Positions 30,837 through 40,326 of a stretch of DNA of 64,000 nucleotides are shown piece after piece. The translations under genes were made by a program, and so were the position numbers. Each line of letters begins with the position of its first letter. Within the stretch, counting starts at the first letter, position 1. Source of the stretch: Nocardioides sp. cx-173 (GTDB lineage: Bacteria; Actinomycetota; Actinomycetes; Propionibacteriales; Nocardioidaceae). The DNA lies in the NCBI RefSeq assembly GCF_021117365.1, contig NZ_CP088262.1, positions 2,978,501-3,042,500 of the forward strand. Reading direction: 5' to 3'. The notes below the pieces were generated by a model. The model made no database searches. It worked only from the letters and a program-made list of their open reading frames with translations, and was not told the origin of the DNA.

Positions 30837-30842
30837 TAGGGT
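30837..30842 (+). promoter_or_regulatory. -10 hexamer TAGGGT for tRNA-Arg
   Basis: TAGGGT lies 28 bases before the mature tRNA. The short leader contains a perfect 7-bp hairpin (GCCTCGC, AAT, GCGAGGC, 30851-30867) three bases ahead of the tRNA 5' end, which could affect RNase P processing. Confidence 0.4.
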
Positions 30843-30870
30843 GACGCGCAGCCTCGCAATGCGAGGCGTT

Positions 30871-30943
30871 GCCTCCGTAGCTCAGGGGATAGAGCACTGG
30901 TTTCCGGTACCAGGTGCCGCAGGTTCGAATCCTGCCGGGGGCA
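30871..30943 (+). tRNA. tRNA-Arg (anticodon CCG)
   Basis: A 73-base cloverleaf: acceptor GCCTCCG pairing with CGGGGGC, D-arm GCTC/GAGC, anticodon stem CTGGT/ACCAG with loop TTCCGGT (anticodon CCG, reading CGG), and T-arm GCAGG-TTCGAAT-CCTGC. The discriminator base is A and no CCA is encoded. It lies divergently next to argS, whose product charges it. Confidence 0.97.
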
Positions 30944-30977
30944 CAGACTTCTCACCGCTGGTCGAGCCGCCAGCGCC

Positions 30978-30998
30978 GACGGGCCCTCGAGGCCCGTC
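30978..30998 (+). terminator. Hairpin after tRNA-Arg
   Basis: GACGGGCC, a 5-base loop, then GGCCCGTC lies 34 bases past the tRNA; a probable intrinsic terminator. Confidence 0.6.
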
Positions 30999-31046
30999 CC
31001 TCCGAGTGCCGTCGCTGCGCCCGGGACCGGTCCAGATCGGGGTATA

Positions 31047-31071
31047 ACCAACGTCACTCTCGCCCGTTGGT
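31047..31071 (+). other. Inverted repeat upstream of the secreted-protein gene
   Basis: ACCAACG, an 11-base loop, then CGTTGGT lies 49 bases ahead of the ATG at 31121, overlapping a TATAAC hexamer at 31043-31048. It could be an operator or a leader hairpin; nothing else identifies it. Confidence 0.3.
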
Positions 31072-31120
31072 CAGTCACCGCCGCGGTCGGTTCCGCGCCG
31101 CCACCCCGAGGAGTACGTAG

Positions 31121-32551
31121 ATGAGAAGCTCAATCGCCAGGACGGTCGCGCTCGCCGCCGCCTGCGCCGCCGGCCTGACGGCCGTCGGCCTCGCTCCCAC
31201 GACGGCTCAGGCCGCCGAGCAAGCGCCTGCCGCCCGCCGCCCCGCCGTGAGCGGGTTCGGCTACCAGGCGAACCTCTTCGGCACCAAGGTGCTGGTCAAC
31301 AACGTCGAGGTGCGCAACCTGCGCGAGGCCGACCTGCAGATGCCGTGCACCCGCCAGGTGGGCGTGTCGCGGGTCTCGAAGTCCGCCGGCTCACTGCCGA
31401 TCGACAACGACCTCATCAAGATCGCCATCTCGCGGAGCACCAGCAACACCTACCGCAAGGCCGCGCAGGGCATCTACGGCGTGCGCGCGGTCAACAGCAT
31501 CGGCGACATCTCCCTGGGCGGCACCCTGGCTGGCGTCCCCACGCCGCGGATCCGCATCCAAGGCCTGCAGTCCGTGGCCGACTCGTTCTTCCACGGCAAG
31601 GCCAACCAGGGCAAGGGCGCGTTCAAGTACGACGCCTCGTTCAAGTACCAGGGCCTGCGCATCGACCTACCGCAGGGCAGCCCGATCTCGGACAGCCTCG
31701 ACCAGCTCTTCGACGCGCTCGGCATCGACCCCAGCGACGTCTACGACGTGGTCAACGTGCCGGTCGCCACGCTGGTCGACGTGCTGACCTCGGTCGGCAC
31801 CCTGACGATCCCCGGTCTGGGCTCCATCGCGCTCGGTGAGAGCCGCGGCTACACCACCGCGTTCGCCGCCAACTCCCAGGCCTACGCGCTGAAGATCAGC
31901 GTCGACCCGGAGCTCGACGGGCTCGACGAGACGCGGCTGCAGCTGGGCCGGGCGCGCAGCCGGATCAGTCGCCCGGTCCCGGCCGGCGTCTTCCGCTCGA
32001 CCATGACCGCGATGGAGGTCGAGGCGCTCAATGGCGCCGTCCGCGTCGGCGGCATCGCCCAGAAGTCGATCCCGTGCGAGGGCACGCGCGGCAAGACCAT
32101 GACCGTGCGCACCGAGTCGGCCAGCGTCGTGCACGAGCAGCTGGGCATCGCCCTCCAGGACATGCGCTACACCTACCGCGGCGCCCAGAAGGGCAAGACG
32201 GGCCAGGGCTTCACCTCCGCGAGCATCGGCCAGGTCAGCCTCAAGGTGCCCGGCACGCTCGACGTGGTGGTCAAGGACCTCTCGTCCAAGGTCTCCGTGG
32301 TGTCCCGCGACCCCGACGACCGAGTGAAGCGCCAGACCCGGACCACCTACGGGGCCATCCTGGTCGACGGCAAGCAGGTGTTCCCGAAGCCGAACCGGCC
32401 GGTGCGCTTCGACGGCGGCGTCATCCGGGTGCTGGTGCAGGAGGAGTCCAACCGCTGGGGCGCCAAGATCAGCGGCCTCTCCATCCAGCTGACCCAGCTC
32501 GACGTCAAGGTGGACCTGGCGCGGGTCGCCACCAGGTTCACCCCGTACTGA
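31121..32551 (+). CDS. Secreted protein of unknown family
   Basis: 476 residues with a classical Sec signal peptide (basic MRSSIART, hydrophobic VALAAACAAGLTAVGLA, cleavage near TAQAAEQA). The mature part is rich in short alternating polar and hydrophobic stretches suggesting beta structure, for example TKVLVNNVEVRNLREADLQ and GVIRVLVQEESNRWGAKISG. Two cysteines (MPCTRQ and IPCEGT) may form a disulphide. There is no sortase motif or membrane anchor. The start has a GAGGAG Shine-Dalgarno 7 bases away. I do not recognise the family; extracellular or cell-wall location is inferred from the signal peptide. Confidence 0.75.
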   Translation: MRSSIARTVALAAACAAGLTAVGLAPTTAQAAEQAPAARRPAVSGFGYQANLFGTKVLVNNVEVRNLREADLQMPCTRQVGVSRVSKSAGSLPIDNDLIKIAISRSTSNTYRKAAQGIYGVRAVNSIGDISLGGTLAGVPTPRIRIQGLQSVADSFFHGKANQGKGAFKYDASFKYQGLRIDLPQGSPISDSLDQLFDALGIDPSDVYDVVNVPVATLVDVLTSVGTLTIPGLGSIALGESRGYTTAFAANSQAYALKISVDPELDGLDETRLQLGRARSRISRPVPAGVFRSTMTAMEVEALNGAVRVGGIAQKSIPCEGTRGKTMTVRTESASVVHEQLGIALQDMRYTYRGAQKGKTGQGFTSASIGQVSLKVPGTLDVVVKDLSSKVSVVSRDPDDRVKRQTRTTYGAILVDGKQVFPKPNRPVRFDGGVIRVLVQEESNRWGAKISGLSIQLTQLDVKVDLARVATRFTPY

Positions 32552-32579
32552 GCCACCGGCCGGACGACGATCCGTTCGA

Positions 32580-32611
32580 CGTCGGGGCGGGCCTCACGGT
32601 CCGCCCCGACG
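32580..32611. terminator. Bidirectional terminator between the secreted-protein and LCP genes
   Basis: An 11-bp perfect stem built around GTCGGGGCGG and CCGCCCCGAC with a 10-base loop lies between two convergent genes. Confidence 0.8.
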
Positions 32612-32628
32612 CGTCTGTCCGGTGCCGG

Positions 32629-33525
32629 TCAGCAGCGCTCGATCGTCGCGTCCTTGCGGGCGAGGTCGCCGTAGCGGCGGGCCTGCGCGACGTACGGCAG
32701 CACCACGCTGGCGCCGCCGACGTTGCCGATGGCTCCTTGCACCACGCAGCCGGTGATCTTGCCGGGCTCGACCTGGGCGACGGCCTGTGCCAGGGCGAAC
32801 AGCTCGCCTGGGGGCAGGTCGGTGTGCATGTGCTCCATCACGCTCTGGACGCCGCCCTCGATGAACCCCGGCCGGCTGGCCTTGGCCCGGATGGTGCCGT
32901 GGATGCCGCGCAGGACGCGCTGCTGGTTGGCAGAGCGATCGAAGTCGCCGCCCGGGAGCGTCTTGCGGATCCGGGCGAACGCCATGGCGCCGTAGCCGTT
33001 GAGGTGCACCTTGCCGGCCTTGAACCCGTCGGCCTTGAGGTTGACGTCGGAGAACGGGCGGGGATTGCGTACCTCAATGCCGCCGATGTCGTCGACCATG
33101 TCCTCGAAGAACGGGAACCGGGTGACGAAGACGTAGTCGGGCTGCACGCCCACCAGGTCGCCGACCGTCTCCCCCAGCAGCTGGGGACCGCCGTAGTAGA
33201 GGGCGGCGTTGACGCGGTCGGAGCCGGCGCCCCGGATCGGGACGTAGGAGTCGCGGGGGATGCCGATCGTGGTGGCGGCCCCCGTCCGGGTGTTGATGCC
33301 GACCAGCTGGAGTGCGTCGCCGCGCGTGCGGAGCATGCTCTCCCCCGGCCGCGCGTCGGAGCCCACGGCCAGGATCCAGACGACCTCGGGCTCCCGGTCG
33401 ACGCCCTGGGCGCGGGCCACCTTGACCAGCTCCACCTGCGTGGAGGCCACCGTGGAGTTCGGGACGACCACCGCCGCGACCGCGAGCACGAGCCCCAGCG
33501 TCACCATCCGTAGCAGCCGCCTCAT
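32629..33525 (-). CDS. LCP (LytR-CpsA-Psr) family protein
   Basis: 298 residues: an N-terminal membrane or signal segment (MVTLGLVLAVAAVVV), then the LCP domain with ILAVGSDAR, MLRTRGDALQLVGINT, GIPRDSYVPIRGAGSDRVNAAL and the DFDRSANQQRVLRGI arginine motif. LCP enzymes transfer polyprenyl-phosphate-linked glycopolymers to peptidoglycan. The conserved Asp and Arg residues of the active site are in place. The start overlaps the upstream lipoprotein gene by 4 bases (ATGA). Confidence 0.88.
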   Translation of the reverse strand: MRRLLRMVTLGLVLAVAAVVVPNSTVASTQVELVKVARAQGVDREPEVVWILAVGSDARPGESMLRTRGDALQLVGINTRTGAATTIGIPRDSYVPIRGAGSDRVNAALYYGGPQLLGETVGDLVGVQPDYVFVTRFPFFEDMVDDIGGIEVRNPRPFSDVNLKADGFKAGKVHLNGYGAMAFARIRKTLPGGDFDRSANQQRVLRGIHGTIRAKASRPGFIEGGVQSVMEHMHTDLPPGELFALAQAVAQVEPGKITGCVVQGAIGNVGGASVVLPYVAQARRYGDLARKDATIERC

Positions 33526-34121
33526 CGCACGACCCCCCTCGTCACGTCGTAGCCGAAGACCTTCCAGGCCCCGTCCCTCCAGGTGAGGAACAGCCTGCCG
33601 CGCACCCGGTCGGCCCGCTTCAGCTCGCCCTCGAGCCTCATGGCCAGGACGAACCGCGCGGTGACCGCGGTGGGACGCCGCTTGACCGCCAGGGCGTCGA
33701 TCTCCAGCTCGCGGCGGAACGGCGTGACCGACTCCACGCGCGGCGCCACCTGCTGGTTGCTCATGAGGGCCGCGTCCTGGCGGGCGTCGGCCGCCGCGCC
33801 CTTCGTGAAGCCGGGAAACGCATCGGCGAAGTCGGTCCGTGGGAAGTCGCCCAGGTAGGCCGCGTCGATCCACGCGTCGACGACCTCGGTGATCGTCGCC
33901 TTCAGGCGGGCCTGCTGCGGCCGATCGAGCCGGCCCACCACCTCTCCCAGCCGTGCGGTGGTCGCGAGCGGCGGGCGCTCGTCCCGACCCGCCTCGGCCG
34001 CCGCTCCCGGGTCCTCCTCGGGCTTGTCGTCGCCCGAGCACCCGGCCGCCGAAGCGGCGAGCGCCAGGGCGAGGGTCACGGACGCGACGGCCCTCGCCGA
34101 ACGGCGTGAAAGTCTGAGCAT
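33522..34121 (-). CDS. Putative lipoprotein
   Basis: 199 residues with a lipoprotein signal ending [12 protein letters not shown] (lipobox AAGC). The mature part is acidic at first ([15 protein letters not shown]) and then contains a domain ending [19 protein letters not shown], reminiscent of the NTF2-like folds of Mce-associated proteins, though I cannot confirm it. Co-transcribed with the LCP gene, so a cell-envelope role is inferred. The start at 34121 is preceded by GAGAGGA. Confidence 0.75.
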   Translation of the reverse strand: MLRLSRRSARAVASVTLALALAASAAGCSGDDKPEEDPGAAAEAGRDERPPLATTARLGEVVGRLDRPQQARLKATITEVVDAWIDAAYLGDFPRTDFADAFPGFTKGAAADARQDAALMSNQQVAPRVESVTPFRRELEIDALAVKRRPTAVTARFVLAMRLEGELKRADRVRGRLFLTWRDGAWKVFGYDVTRGVVR

Positions 34122-34232
34122 GTCCGGTCCTCTCGGTCTACTCCGCGGCACAGCAGGCCGGCCGCGCGGTGGAACCAGTCACAGCCTGCCCGAATGGCAA
34201 CCCTGCTTCCGGTATTTGCTGGCCCGTGGGTC

Positions 34233-34238
34233 TAGCCT
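34233..34238 (+). promoter_or_regulatory. -10 hexamer TAGCCT for kgd
   Basis: TAGCCT lies 52 bases before the GTG at 34291, giving a leader of about 46 bases that contains GGAAGAGG as a possible Shine-Dalgarno. No clear -35 was found. Confidence 0.35.
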
Positions 34239-34290
34239 GGACCGCACACCACCCGTCCCCGCGCGCTCATCGGAAGAGGCGAAGCAAGTC

Positions 34291-37200
34291 GTGCCGCAGT
34301 CGTCAGGCAACCAGTCCTCAGGCAGCTCCCCCCAACCCTCGTCGTCCCTCGGCGCGAACGAGTGGCTCGTCGAGGAGATGAGGGAGCGCTACTCCGCGGA
34401 TCCTGGGTCCGTCGACCCTACGTGGGCCGATTATTTCAAGAGCAATGGGTCGGGTGCGAGCAGCGCCAACGGCACCACGACGGAGGCCAAGCCGGCCACG
34501 GCCCAGAAGACCCCGGAGAAGGCCCCGGAGAAGGCCCCCGAGAAGGCCCAGCCGAAGAGCTCGGACCAGGGCGAGAAGGCCGCCGCGAAGCAGGCTGAGT
34601 CCAAGCCGGCGCCGGTCGCCAAGCCTCGTCCGCAGAGCAAGGCCGCGGAGCCGGCGAAGGACACGAGCGAGCCGATGCCCAAGGAGTCGCGTCCGGCCGC
34701 CCCGGCCGCCGCGAGCGACGAGCCGAGCTACACCGTGCTGCGCGGCGCCCCCGCCCGCACGGCGGCCAACATGGACGCCTCCCTGACCGTGCCCACCGCG
34801 ACCTCGGTCCGCTCGGTGCCGGTCAAGCTGCTGTGGGACAACCGCACGGTCATCAACAACCACCTCGCCCGCGCCCGCGGCGGCAAGGTGTCGTTCACGC
34901 ACCTGATCGGCTATGCGCTGGTCAAGGCGGTCAAGTCGATGCCGGAGATGAACAACGGCTTCGAGCACCGCGACGGCAAGCCCAACCTGATCACGCCCGC
35001 GCACATCAACCTGGGCCTGGCCATCGACGTACCGAAGCCCGACGGCTCGCGGCAGCTGCTCGTCCCGAGCATCAAGGCCGCCGAGTCCATGGACTTCGCC
35101 GGATTCTGGACCGCCTACGAGGACATCGTCCGCAAGGCGCGTGACAACAAGCTGGCGGTGACCGACTTCCAGGGCACCTCCATCTCGCTCACCAACCCCG
35201 GCGGCATCGGCACCGTCCACTCCGTCCCGCGGCTGATGGCCGGGCAGGGCGCCATCATCGGCGTCGGCGCCATGGAGTACCCGCCGGAGTGGCAGGGCGC
35301 CTCCGAGGAGGCCATCGCCCGCAACGGCATCAGCAAGGTCATGACCCTGACCTCGACCTACGACCACCGGGTCATCCAGGGCGCCCAGTCCGGCGAGTTC
35401 CTCAAGCGCATGCACCAGCTCCTGCTGGGCGAGGACGGCTTCTACGACGACATCTTCCGCTCGCTGCGGATCCCCTACGAGCCGATCCGGTGGAGCAAGG
35501 ACATCTCGACGTCCCACGACGACGAGATCAGCAAGCAGGCCCGCATCCTCGAGCTGATCCACGCCTACCGCGTGCGCGGCCACATGATGGCCGACACCGA
35601 CCCCCTGGAGTACCGCCAGCGCAGCCACCCCGACCTCGAGATCGAGTCGCACGGCCTGACCCTGTGGGACCTCGACCGCGAGTTCGCCACCGGCTCCTTC
35701 GGTGGCGAGGGGCGCCGGTTCATGAACCTGCGCCAGATCCTGGGCATCCTGCGCGACTCCTACTGCCGCACCACCGGCATCGAGTACATGCACATCATGG
35801 ACCCCGAGCAGCGTCGCTGGATCCAGGAGCGCGTCGAGCAGCCGCACGTGAAGCCGCCGCGCGACGAGCAGCTGCGGATCCTGCTCAAGCTGAACCAGGC
35901 CGAGGCGTTCGAGACCTTCCTGCAGACCAAGTTCGTCGGCCAGAAGCGCTTCAGCCTCGAGGGCGGCGAGACCACCGTCCCGGTGATCGACGAGATCTGC
36001 GAGGCGGCGGCCGAGGCGGACCTGGACGAGGTCACGATCGGCATGGCCCACCGCGGCCGGCTGAACGTGCTGGCCAACATCGTGGGCAAGAAGTACTCCC
36101 AGATCTTCCGTGAGTTCGAGGGCAACATCGACCCGCGCACGGTCCAGGGCTCCGGCGACGTGAAGTACCACCTCGGCGCCGAGGGTGAGTTCGAGTCCGG
36201 CACCGGCGACACCATCAAGGTGTCCGTCGCTGCCAACCCGTCCCACCTCGAGGCCGTGGACCCGGTGCTCGAGGGCATCGCGCGCGCCAAGCAGGACGTC
36301 CTCAACCGCGGCGCCGAGTACCCCGTGCTGCCGCTGCTGGTGCACGGTGACGCGGCCTTCGCGGGCCAGGGCGTCGTGGCCGAGACCCTCAACCTGAGCC
36401 AGCTGCGCGGTTACCGCACCGGCGGCACGATCCACCTGGTCGTCAACAACCAGGTCGGCTTCACCACCTCGCCGGGCTCCTCGCGCTCCTCGCTCTACTG
36501 CACCGACGTCGCCCGCATGGTGCAGGCGCCGATCTTCCACGTCAACGGCGACGACCCGGAGGCGTGCATCCGGGTGGCCCGGCTCGCCTTCGAGTACCGC
36601 CAGGCGTTCAACAAGGACGTCGTCATCGACCTCGTCTGCTACCGCCGGCGTGGCCACAACGAGGGCGACGACCCGTCGTACACCCAGCCGCTCATGTACG
36701 ACCTGATCGAGCAGAAGCGCTCGGTGCGCAAGCTCTACACCGAGTCCCTGATCGGTCGTGGCGACATCACGATCGAGGAGGCCGAGCAGGTCCTGCGCGA
36801 CTACCAGCAGCAGCTGGAGCGGGTGTTCACCGAGGTGCGCGAGGCCAGCAGCCAGCCCTCGGAGTGGACGACCGTGCCGGACTACCCGGACAAGCCCGCC
36901 GGCGACACCGAGACGGCGATCCCGGTGGAGGCGCTCAAGCGCATCGCCGACGCCTACGTCACCCCGCCGGACGGCTTCACCGTGCACCCCAAGGTGATGC
37001 CGCAGCTGCAGCGCCGCGCCACCGCGATCACCGAGGGCCCGATCGACTGGGGCACCGGCGAGATCCTCGCCTTCGGTGCGCTGCTCATGGACGGGCGCCC
37101 GGTGCGGCTGGCCGGACAGGACTCGCGCCGCGGCACGTTCGTGTCCCGCTTCGCCACCATCATCGACCGCAAGAACGCCGATGAGTGGACGCCCCTGTCC

Positions 37201-38061
37201 GCCCTCACCGAGGACCAGGGCCGGTTCTACGTCTACGACTCGCTGCTCTCGGAGTACGCCGCCCTCGGGTTCGAGTACGGCTACTCCGTCGCCCGCCCCG
37301 AGGCCCTCGTGCTCTGGGAGGCGCAGTTCGGCGACTTCGTCAACGGCGCCCAGACGGTCATCGACGAGTTCATCACCTCCGGCGAGACCAAGTGGCGCCA
37401 GGAGTCCGGCGTCGTGCTGCTCCTCCCCCACGGCTACGAGGGGCAGGGTCCCGACCACTCGTCGGCGCGGATCGAGCGGTTCATGACGATGGCGGCCGAC
37501 GACGCGTTCGTCGTGGCGCAGCCGTCCACGCCGGCGTCGTACTTCCACCTGCTGCGCCGCCACTCGCTCGGCGAGCGGCACCGTCCGCTCGTCGTGTTCA
37601 CGCCGAAGTCCATGCTCAAGCGCAAGGAGGCCGCCTCACAGCCCTCCGACTTCACCAGCGGCACGTTCCGGCCGTTCATCGGCGACGACGCGGCGGACGC
37701 CGAGAAGGTGGACACGCTGCTGCTCTGCTCCGGCCGGGTGACCTGGGACCTCATGGTCGACCGCGCCAAGCGCGAGAACAGCGAGCGGTTCGCCATCGGC
37801 CGCGTCGAGCAGCTCTACCCGTGCCCGGTCGACGACATCAAGGCGGAGATCGCGCGCTACCCCCACCTCAAGGAGGTGCGCTGGGTGCAGGACGAGCCGC
37901 ACAACATGGGCCCGTGGCCGCACTACGCGCTCAACGTGTGGCACCAGGTCGACGCCCACGTCGTCCCCGTCACCCGTACGGCGTCCAGCTCGCCGTCGGT
38001 CGGCACCGTGAAGCGGCACGCCGCCGAGCAGAAGGACCTGCTCGACCGGGCCTTCTCGTAG
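34291..38061 (+). CDS. kgd: Multifunctional 2-oxoglutarate metabolism enzyme (Kgd/OdhA type)
   Basis: 1,256 residues. The N-terminal [20 protein letters not shown] segment and an Ala/Pro/Lys linker (including three PEKA units from 12-bp repeats) lead to an E2-like acyltransferase domain ([35 protein letters not shown]), then the ThDP-dependent E1 domain ([34 protein letters not shown]). It catalyses 2-oxoglutarate decarboxylation, carboligation to 2-hydroxy-3-oxoadipate and the E1/E2 steps of 2-oxoglutarate dehydrogenase. The linker lacks a lipoyl domain, as in M. tuberculosis Rv1248c (1,231 residues). Confidence 0.95.
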   Translation: MPQSSGNQSSGSSPQPSSSLGANEWLVEEMRERYSADPGSVDPTWADYFKSNGSGASSANGTTTEAKPATAQKTPEKAPEKAPEKAQPKSSDQGEKAAAKQAESKPAPVAKPRPQSKAAEPAKDTSEPMPKESRPAAPAAASDEPSYTVLRGAPARTAANMDASLTVPTATSVRSVPVKLLWDNRTVINNHLARARGGKVSFTHLIGYALVKAVKSMPEMNNGFEHRDGKPNLITPAHINLGLAIDVPKPDGSRQLLVPSIKAAESMDFAGFWTAYEDIVRKARDNKLAVTDFQGTSISLTNPGGIGTVHSVPRLMAGQGAIIGVGAMEYPPEWQGASEEAIARNGISKVMTLTSTYDHRVIQGAQSGEFLKRMHQLLLGEDGFYDDIFRSLRIPYEPIRWSKDISTSHDDEISKQARILELIHAYRVRGHMMADTDPLEYRQRSHPDLEIESHGLTLWDLDREFATGSFGGEGRRFMNLRQILGILRDSYCRTTGIEYMHIMDPEQRRWIQERVEQPHVKPPRDEQLRILLKLNQAEAFETFLQTKFVGQKRFSLEGGETTVPVIDEICEAAAEADLDEVTIGMAHRGRLNVLANIVGKKYSQIFREFEGNIDPRTVQGSGDVKYHLGAEGEFESGTGDTIKVSVAANPSHLEAVDPVLEGIARAKQDVLNRGAEYPVLPLLVHGDAAFAGQGVVAETLNLSQLRGYRTGGTIHLVVNNQVGFTTSPGSSRSSLYCTDVARMVQAPIFHVNGDDPEACIRVARLAFEYRQAFNKDVVIDLVCYRRRGHNEGDDPSYTQPLMYDLIEQKRSVRKLYTESLIGRGDITIEEAEQVLRDYQQQLERVFTEVREASSQPSEWTTVPDYPDKPAGDTETAIPVEALKRIADAYVTPPDGFTVHPKVMPQLQRRATAITEGPIDWGTGEILAFGALLMDGRPVRLAGQDSRRGTFVSRFATIIDRKNADEWTPLSALTEDQGRFYVYDSLLSEYAALGFEYGYSVARPEALVLWEAQFGDFVNGAQTVIDEFITSGETKWRQESGVVLLLPHGYEGQGPDHSSARIERFMTMAADDAFVVAQPSTPASYFHLLRRHSLGERHRPLVVFTPKSMLKRKEAASQPSDFTSGTFRPFIGDDAADAEKVDTLLLCSGRVTWDLMVDRAKRENSERFAIGRVEQLYPCPVDDIKAEIARYPHLKEVRWVQDEPHNMGPWPHYALNVWHQVDAHVVPVTRTASSSPSVGTVKRHAAEQKDLLDRAFS

Positions 38062-38072
38062 GGGACAGCACC

Positions 38073-38249
38073 GTGTACTTCACCGACCGTGGCATCGAGG
38101 AGCTCGAGCGACGCCGGGGTGACGAGGACGTCACCCTGGCGTGGCTCGCCGAGCGCCTGCAGGAGTTCACCGACATCCACCCGGAGTTCGAGACCGCGGT
38201 GGAGCGGTTCGCCACGTGGCTGGCCCGGCTGGACGACCCCGACGACTGA
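38073..38249 (+). CDS. DUF6104 small protein
   Basis: 58 residues: VYFTDRGIEELERRRGDEDV followed by LAWLAERLQEF and ERFATWLARLDDPDD. It is an acidic, helical small protein that I recognise as the DUF6104 family, commonly found just behind kgd in actinobacteria. GTG start, 11 bases after the kgd stop, so co-transcribed. The function is unknown. Confidence 0.8.
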   Translation: MYFTDRGIEELERRRGDEDVTLAWLAERLQEFTDIHPEFETAVERFATWLARLDDPDD

Positions 38250-38258
38250 GGGGTCGTC

Positions 38259-38264
38259 TAGGGT
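38259..38264 (+). promoter_or_regulatory. -10 hexamer TAGGGT for the ADC-family gene
   Basis: TAGGGT ends 6 bases before the ATG at 38271, just after the DUF6104 stop; no Shine-Dalgarno is present. Confidence 0.45.
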
Positions 38265-38270
38265 GCCGCC

Positions 38271-38894
38271 ATGGCTGAGCTTCCCGACGAGAGCAGGATC
38301 TACCCCGACGCACCGTGGCGGATGGTGGGCTCGCTGTACCTGACGCTGTTCAAGGTGCGCCACGCGGTCGACGCGACCCGTCCCGCCGGGGTCTACGGCG
38401 CCGCGTTCGTGAGCTACGACGAGGGCAGCCCGCTCACCTACTCCGAGCTGCTGGTCGCGCGGCCGACCGGCAAGGAGCACGGTGGACGGGTCTCGATCAC
38501 CGACATCTGGGTCGACTCCCCGGCCTCCGTGGCGGGCGGGCGCGAGCTGTGGGCGATCCCCAAGGACCTCTGCGACTTCGCCTTCGAGACCACCCACACC
38601 GGACCGCTGTCGCGGACCTCGTGGTCGGCGAGCGTCGAGAGGCGCCCAATCGCCTCGGCGCGCTTCACCGACGTCTCCCGGGCCGGGCTGCGGCTGCCGT
38701 TCAAGGGCGGCACCTGGCAGCCCGAGCTGCCCGAGGGCGGTGGCGAGAAGACCGCCGACCTGACCGGCACGGCCAAGGCGCTGCCGTGCCGCGGCCGCTG
38801 GGAGTTCGCCCCCGACGGCCCGCTCGGCTGGCTCGCCGGCGCCCGGCCGCTCGCCTCGGCCCGGATGGCCGGCTTCCGGATGTCGTTCGGCTGA
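38271..38894 (+). CDS. Acetoacetate decarboxylase-family protein
   Basis: 207 residues with the ADC-superfamily layout: APWRMVGSLYLTLFKVRHAV, YGAAFVSYDEGSPLTYSELLV, VDSPASVAGGRELWAIPKDLCDF. The lysine in WAIPKDL aligns with the region carrying the Schiff-base lysine of acetoacetate decarboxylase, but family members include decarboxylases, dehydratases and hydrolases, so the reaction is not assigned. Stop codons of this gene and the SHMT-like gene are adjacent on opposite strands. Confidence 0.75.
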   Translation: MAELPDESRIYPDAPWRMVGSLYLTLFKVRHAVDATRPAGVYGAAFVSYDEGSPLTYSELLVARPTGKEHGGRVSITDIWVDSPASVAGGRELWAIPKDLCDFAFETTHTGPLSRTSWSASVERRPIASARFTDVSRAGLRLPFKGGTWQPELPEGGGEKTADLTGTAKALPCRGRWEFAPDGPLGWLAGARPLASARMAGFRMSFG

Positions 38895-40226
38895 TCAGTC
38901 CTCGGCGGTGAAGTGCACGGCGCCGAACTGCGCACGCCAGTCGGTGACCTCGGCGCCGACCGCCTCCGGCGCGACATCGGGGTCGAGTCCCCTGGCCAGG
39001 AAGCCCGCCAGGGGCTCCATGTCGACCCCGGTCATGCCGAGTCGCGCGAGCTCCGGGGTGCCGAGTCGAAGACCGTTGGTGTCGCCGGCCACCTCCTCGA
39101 CCGGCAGGCCGATGCCGCAGGTGAGCAGGTGCGCCCGGCGCAGCCGGCGCGAGGCCGCCTGACCACCGCCGTAGGGCGCAGCGAGCACCCCCAGCATGTG
39201 GGAGCGGGTGGGCCCGTCGGCCCCGCGGAACAGCGCCACCCCGCGCCGCTCCAGGCCCTCCGCGAGCCCGGTCGCGGTCTCGAGCATGGCGGCGGCGTAC
39301 GCCGGACCGACGGCCTTCCAGTCCACCAGCGTCACCGCGAGCGCCGCCGACTTCGCCGCGTCGAAGTTGGCGGTGAGCCCCGGGTAGGCCACCGCGTCGA
39401 GCCGCTGGGCCAGCTCGGCGTCGTTGGTCACGATCAGCCCTCCGGGGGGCCCGCCGAGGCTCTTGTAGGTGCTCATCGTCATCAGGTGCGCGCCCTGCTC
39501 GAGCGGGTTCGGCCAGGCGCCACCGGCGATCAGCCCGCAGAGATGGGCGGCGTCGAAGAGGACCTTGGCGCCCACCTCGTCGGCGATCTCGCGCACGGCG
39601 GCGACCGGGTGCGGGTAGAGGTTCATGCTGGCGCCGAGCGTGATCAGGCGGGGCCGTGTCTCGTGCGCGAGGTCGCGCAGGCGGTCCACGTCCACGGTGA
39701 ACCGGGCGGCGTCGACCGGGGCGGGCAGCGTCCGCAGCCGGTACATCCCGGCGGAGCCGCCGGCGTGGTGGGTGACGTGCCCGCCGATGCTCGGCGGGGG
39801 CGCGATGATGGTGTCACCCGGCTCGCAGGTCACCAGGAACGCGTAGAGGTTGGCGATCGCGCCCGACGGCACCCGGATCTCGACGTACGACGCGCCGAAC
39901 ACCTCCGCGGCCAGCTCGGCCGCGACGACCTCGATGCGCTCGATGGCCTCGAGGCCGGTCTCGTACTTCTCCCCCGGGTAGCCCAGCGACGCCCGTGAGC
40001 CGAGCCGGGCGGAGAGCATGGCCTCGGCGCGGGGGTTCATCAGGTTCGTGGCCGGGTTGAGGTTGAGCGTCTCGACGTGGTGGATGCGCTCGTTCTCCGC
40101 GACCAGGTGGTCCAGCTCGGACAGCAGCGCCGTCGGGCCGCAGGCCGCGGTCCGGTCCGCGACCTCGGCGACGAGGGCCTCGCTGTGGGCCGGGACCCAG
40201 GGCCGGTGCTGGAGCGCGCGTGTCAT
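38895..40226 (-). CDS. Divergent serine hydroxymethyltransferase-like PLP enzyme
   Basis: 443 residues of the SHMT family: LGYPGEKYETGLEAIERIE near the N-terminus, VPSGAIANLYAFLVTCEPGD, FDAAHLCGLIAGG and the PLP-lysine region TMSTYKSLGGPPGGLIV. Canonical SHMT has TTTTHKTLRGPRGG there; the change to TYKSLGGP and the altered N-terminus suggest a different substrate or loss of folate use. The ATG at 40226 has TAGGTT 7 bases upstream. It is divergent from a PucR-type regulator, which may control it. Confidence 0.8.
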   Translation of the reverse strand: MTRALQHRPWVPAHSEALVAEVADRTAACGPTALLSELDHLVAENERIHHVETLNLNPATNLMNPRAEAMLSARLGSRASLGYPGEKYETGLEAIERIEVVAAELAAEVFGASYVEIRVPSGAIANLYAFLVTCEPGDTIIAPPPSIGGHVTHHAGGSAGMYRLRTLPAPVDAARFTVDVDRLRDLAHETRPRLITLGASMNLYPHPVAAVREIADEVGAKVLFDAAHLCGLIAGGAWPNPLEQGAHLMTMSTYKSLGGPPGGLIVTNDAELAQRLDAVAYPGLTANFDAAKSAALAVTLVDWKAVGPAYAAAMLETATGLAEGLERRGVALFRGADGPTRSHMLGVLAAPYGGGQAASRRLRRAHLLTCGIGLPVEEVAGDTNGLRLGTPELARLGMTGVDMEPLAGFLARGLDPDVAPEAVGAEVTDWRAQFGAVHFTAED

Positions 40227-40233
40227 GCGCGCC

Positions 40234-40239
40234 AACCTA
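40234..40239 (-). promoter_or_regulatory. -10 hexamer TAGGTT for the SHMT-like gene
   Basis: TAGGTT on the minus strand ends 7 bases before the ATG at 40226, with no Shine-Dalgarno. Confidence 0.4.
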
Positions 40240-40297
40240 GGTCCCGCACCACCGGTCCCGCACCGGGCTCGTGCAGGGACCTGTGGTCGCCCTCTCC

Positions 40298-40303
40298 TAC
40301 AAT
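40298..40303 (+). promoter_or_regulatory. -10 hexamer TACAAT for the PucR-type regulator
   Basis: TACAAT is one change from the consensus TATAAT and lies 23 bases before the GTG at 40327, which is preceded by GAGGGGG. No clear -35 was found at the usual distance. Confidence 0.45.
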
Positions 40304-40326
40304 CGTCGCAACGACGAGGGGGCGCA

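Noticed and set aside
30751..30870. T-box or amino-acid attenuator ahead of the argS-lysA-hom operon
   Set aside because: The inferred transcript is leaderless, leaving no room for a leader structure.
34318..37581. A 1,087-codon open frame antisense to kgd
   Set aside because: The translation is Arg/Gly/Val-rich with no domain, and the opposite frame encodes a full, conserved enzyme. Long antisense frames are expected in high-GC DNA.
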